From contig NW_013654314.1 of assembly GCF_000499385.1 (NCBI RefSeq), positions 1 through 31,861 of the forward strand: a stretch of DNA of 31,861 bases, given 5' to 3'. Made by a program: the position numbers and the translations under genes. Of the stretch, positions 28,314 to 31,861 are shown piece by piece. The notes under the pieces were generated by a model that was not told the origin of the DNA, made no database searches, and saw nothing but the letters and a program-made list of their open reading frames with translations. Position 1 is the stretch's first letter. Each line of letters begins with the position of its first letter. Origin of the DNA: Eimeria necatrix (Eukaryota > Apicomplexa > Conoidasida > Eucoccidiorida > Eimeriidae).

Positions 28314-30903
28314 TGGGACTGCTCAATTTAAAGACGATATCTTTGCTTGGAGTAAGAGCAGGTTAAGACTCCTTGGGAGAGAAAGGACGCGGAACTACTG
28401 TTGTGGCACAGAAGATAGGCGACTCTGTTTGCATCCTGTGTGCGCTTCTTTTGTACATGACTCCATGGGGGGAAGCGTAGCAATGAAACCGTTGGAAAGG
28501 GAAAGTTTCAACGATCACGGTCGCGGGGCGGTTGCTTTGAAGACCTGTCAGGGCGCATATTGGGTGCGGAGTGCTGGCTAACGAAGGTTGCCTTGACAGT
28601 TGGAGTTTTACTTCGATCGCAAAAAGTTTGTGCTTAGTACTGCCATGTGCGTTGTTCCTCTGCTTGCACAATGAAAGGGAAATTCGGGCAAGTAAAGTTA
28701 CTGCGGACGAAATGAATAACAACTCAGGGGAAGAAAAGCAGTAGAACTACGTAGTGAATGAAGCTAATCTTGCTCCTGGGAGTTAATTGACGAGATGCTG
28801 AGACATATGAGTCAGTTTGCTGGCCGGCTTTTTTTGACACATTCCGGTTGGACAAGAAAGATCAGGGCTGGCTATCCTGCCAAAGGCGAATCTGTTGTCA
28901 GCCTATTGGATAAAAGTGTTTTCCCACCCGCAGTTTGAAACGGAAATCGTGTTGCGCACTAGGTAAGCAACGTAGTGCCTGAGACTGGCTCGTCCGCGAG
29001 GCCCAATGGCCTGCATACCTTCTGTGCCTATCCGAGGCTTATGCACCACGAAAGATGAAATTTCGTATACCCAGTGCATCCGGAGGGTGCCAAAATTTTC
29101 CTGCGCGTGCTTAACCTTCTAACGCACACAGGTGAGGATCATGAACCCAACTTGGATGGGAAGCATGCTGCATTGATCCGTTTGTTTGGCATTGGCGAAT
29201 CATGTACCATGCATAACTGCACGTGGGATGAAAACAGGCCAGCTACAGACTTTCTGACTGGGACCTGACTTAATGTAAGCGGACGTGAGTAGACTGTGCG
29301 GGAAGCTAGGGGACCTTAAATAACACTTGAAGTGGTGGGCAACGGCACCATCACACTCTGACATCATACGACCACTGCGGGCACCACATGAAGTGACGAA
29401 ACAGCTTGTCCTTGAATTGCTGGAGATGCATGAAATTAAGAAGTTCGTGCGAAGCTTTGTTAAGGGGAACGGCTGGTGCCAGTGGTGTGGCTTGTATCGG
29501 CCCAGCTTGTGCAAAATCTGGCTACGCGCAGTCCCTTGGCAGGTGTGGCGTAGGTGGCTTGAAAGAGCGCTTATTTTAGGCGCATTTGCTCAATGGTTAT
29601 GGAGATGTATTAGAGTACGTGACACTGACTGCCACTGACTGCCCCTGCGAAGCTCTTGTTTTCATTACTGCTCTGTAAAGATTTGACCTGCTGAACAGTG
29701 TGATGCTCTTGATGAGATTTTTGCCAACAGTTAGGGCTTGTAGTTTGGCGTGCACCCCATATGACGGGAGGAGCCATTGAGCAAAGGCCGACTTGCCAAG
29801 TAGGAGCTGAATTGGAGCTCCCCTGAGAGTAAAACTGAGCGGTTTGGTGAGCAATGTAAGCTGCATTGCCGTGAAACTGTGGTGCGAAGTAGAGGATCTA
29901 TTCTGCTGTGCAAAACTCCGTTTAGATCCAAGTGTGACAAAGCACGTGAGGCGCTTCTGTTGACATTCTGTTCGGCGGCTTCCTGTTTGACGAGCGATAC
30001 GGCACGTGTTTCGTGTAACGTGGCAAAGCGAGAGAATCATTTTGAGTTGGAAACACACAAACAGCGTTTGCCAGTGCTTTCCAAATGACGTATGGAAGCT
30101 GCAGATTTGATTTGCTTGGCTGAGTATGGACACCAGAAAAATGGTGCTATTTCAAAACAGACGCGTGCAAGGTGATGCAACGTTCTAATTTGCACGTTCG
30201 CAGCAGGGAATGCACACGCCAAACCAATTTGCGCTTTATCAGTGAATGACGCCTTGAGCGCTTATTCTGCGTTGGCACACGCAAAAAGATCGCTTTGCAG
30301 GCTAAAATACGGAAGGCGCATGCGTGGGGAGCATCACTTGCGTGCGTTTGTTACGTGGCGTATGCAGATACGTGAGATGCCGAAACGTCCGTGGAGGTAT
30401 CTCTCGTCTAAGGCGTGCTGATTCGACTTAGGAAGCCATGTCAGTGTAGTATAACTCTCTGAGTAGCAAGTATCCCACGGTAGAGCGACTTGAGTGCATG
30501 GCCTGAAAATGCGCAATTCATACCATAGCCAAATTATTGTAGGACTTTTTATATGGAGGCTGTACTCATTAGCATACACCAGAGATAATCAACCACTGCA
30601 TGCAGAGAGCGACTGATACAAATTTTGTTCTTCTCGACTTCCTCAGAACAGCGTCCATAAACGCGGCATACGCAAGAAGAAAACTAACGCGGGGAGGCTT
30701 CCCGCATGGATTTTGCAGTGATTTCCTTCTGCCGACGCACGACAATCGTGCATCCGCTGCAATGATAATTCACGGGAGTCTGAGTTGGCTGCATCCAAAA
30801 CAAAATTGTGTGCGGACTACAATGTATCTTCCATTAGCTGCAGACGCACCCCGCATCGATTTTCCAGTGTGCCAGCGAAGCAAGAGCGGAAAGTCGTAAC
30901 CGT
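28314..30903. other. Long stretch without a firmly supported gene
   Basis: Many short open frames occur on both strands, the longest on the minus strand at 29597-30133 (178 codons). None has a domain I recognise. The only hint is an RT-like peptide at 29327-29520 (listed separately). Confidence 0.4.
29327..29520 (+). pseudogene. Weak RT N-terminus-like fragment of a Gypsy-type element
   Basis: The plus-strand frame reads RPLRAPHEVTKQLVLELLEM and, shortly after, CGLYRPSL. This resembles the start of many Gypsy RT domains: an R-rich run, then a helix of the form EV..QL.ELLE.G.I, then a C.DYR.LN block. The intervening spacing is about right. It does not match elements 1-3 closely, and no downstream RT motif (FSTLDL, YxDD) is visible. 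Confidence 0.25.
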
Positions 30904-31861
30904 CCTTGAGGAGGCTGAGATGCGGGGGATGATCTGGGTCACGGGGGTGCTGATGGGCCGACGTTACTGTGTTAAGACGGCGTTTGTGCGTGTCGTGATG
31001 TGGAGGGAGGTTGGGATGAGGATTTGTGTGAGTGCGTGGATTGGAGAGGAGCGTGATGCGGTGTGTGAGGAAGGCGGGGCTGCAGGGCTGTGTTAGAGGC
31101 GGCGCAGAAGCTGTTTGGGGTGCGTGTGTGATTGGAGGTAAAGAGAGTTGGCAGCGTTGGCAGTGAGGGCGTTTGAGGTGTTGGTGGCCAGCGTCGACGT
31201 GGAAACTGTGTTGGTCGGGGGCATGGATGGGTTGGGTGCGCAGGCGGTAGGTTGTGTGTGGTGTGTTGGTTGGTTGGGGATTGGGGGTGTTTGGTGTCTG
31301 GGGGCGTGTGAGGATGCTCTGTTTGGAGCATTGGTGCTTCGCACTTTAGGCTGAATTGGTAGGGTGGCTTGGGTATTCGTGTGCCGCTGAATACCGCAGT
31401 GTTGTTAGGAGTCTCGTGTGAGTGGGCGGATTGTGGAGCGTCGCAGATATGTGTAGGGTGCGGCTTGTGTCGAGTGTGTTTGAAGAGGCGGAGAAGCGGA
31501 GGATGCAATGAGTCGTAGTGGTAGTGTTGGGAAGAAGTGTCTGTGTGAAGGCGGCGTTTGTGCGTGTGGTGATGTGGAGTGAGGATGGGATGAGGATTTG
31601 TGTGTGTGCGTGGATTGGAGAGGAGCGTGATGTGGTGTGTGAGGAATGCGGGGCTGCAGGGCTGTGTTAGAGGCGGCGCAGAAGCTGTTTGGGGTGCGTG
31701 TGTGATTGGAGGTAGAGGGAGTTGGCAGCGTTGGCAGTGAGGGCGTTTGAGGTGTTGGTGGCCAGCGTCGACGTGGAAACTGTGTTGGTCGGGGGCATGG
31801 ATGGATTGGGTGCGCAGGCGGTAGGTTGTGTGTGGAGCGTTGGTTGGTTGGGGATTGGGGG
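30904..31861 (+). repeat. G/T-rich satellite, 574-bp period, subtelomere-like
   Basis: Unit one (30904-31477) is repeated from 31478 to the window end, where the second unit is cut off. Several landmarks recur exactly 574 bases apart: CGGCGTTTGTGCGTGT (30979/31553), GAGGCGGCGCAGAAGCTG (31096/31670) and CGACGTGGAAACTGTG (31196/31770). The plus strand is rich in G and T and poor in C. The long Pro/His/Thr-rich minus-strand frames here are products of that bias and are not called. Confidence 0.85.

Noticed and set aside
29597..30133. 178-codon minus-strand frame
   Set aside because: It has low-complexity composition and no motif, overlaps plus-strand open frames, and has nothing beyond length in its favour.
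30972..31508. 178-codon Pro/His/Thr-rich minus-strand frame, and similar frames in the satellite
   Set aside because: The frame is a by-product of the G/T bias of the 574-bp repeat, and composition alone explains the absence of stops.
1..31861. Bacterial or phage defence system, CRISPR array, tRNA or rRNA genes
   Set aside because: None is visible. The chromodomain retroelements and the sparse gene layout point to a eukaryotic nuclear genome.

Overview
This looks like nuclear DNA of a eukaryotic parasite, most likely a coccidian apicomplexan of the Eimeria type. The reasons are indirect. There are decayed Ty3/Gypsy chromovirus retrotransposons, which among Apicomplexa are known from Eimeria. 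There is a small tandem and divergent family of lineage-specific, single-membrane-anchor proteins that are intronless as read. A G/T-rich satellite lies at the right edge, as expected near a chromosome end. I see no rRNA, tRNA, CRISPR or bacterial operon structure. The species call is an inference.

Left part (1-8020): two chromovirus copies in the same orientation. Element 1 (1-3576) shows RT, RNase H, integrase, GPF module, chromodomain, polypurine tract and a 416-bp 3' LTR, with one frameshift and three in-frame TGA stops. Directly at the end of that LTR (3577) the RT of element 2 resumes in mid-domain and runs to its own 3' LTR (6281-6831). This is what a nested insertion of element 1 into the RT of element 2 would leave. 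A third LTR, inverted and solo, lies at 7603-8020.

Middle part (8021-23550): a possible decayed Ala-rich gene (8448-9199) is followed by four paralogous genes: A (-) and B (-), then C (+) and D (+), so the two pairs diverge from a 2.65-kb centre. Aligning the four proteins fixes the starts. With those starts all four have the hydrophobic anchor at about residues 71-90, CKA at 90-93 and an RRL motif at 105-108, followed by a short coiled coil, a variable Ser/Thr/Pro linker and a conserved helical C-terminal domain. A recessed signal anchor followed by RRL resembles the TEXEL (ASP5) processing and export layout of Toxoplasma, so I propose a family of exported or parasitophorous-vacuole proteins. 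C and D also share about 640 bp of 3' flank containing a small conserved ORF and two conserved stem-loops.

Right part (23550-31861): a third, heavily decayed chromovirus on the minus strand retains pieces absent from the other two: a zinc-knuckle remnant, a retropepsin DTGA site and the RT/RNase H. It starts where the C/D duplication ends. Further right is a possible two-exon gene (27551-28313) with a similar anchor and an RxLxE motif, a long unassigned stretch with a weak RT-like fragment, and a 574-bp G/T-rich tandem repeat from about 30904 to the window end.
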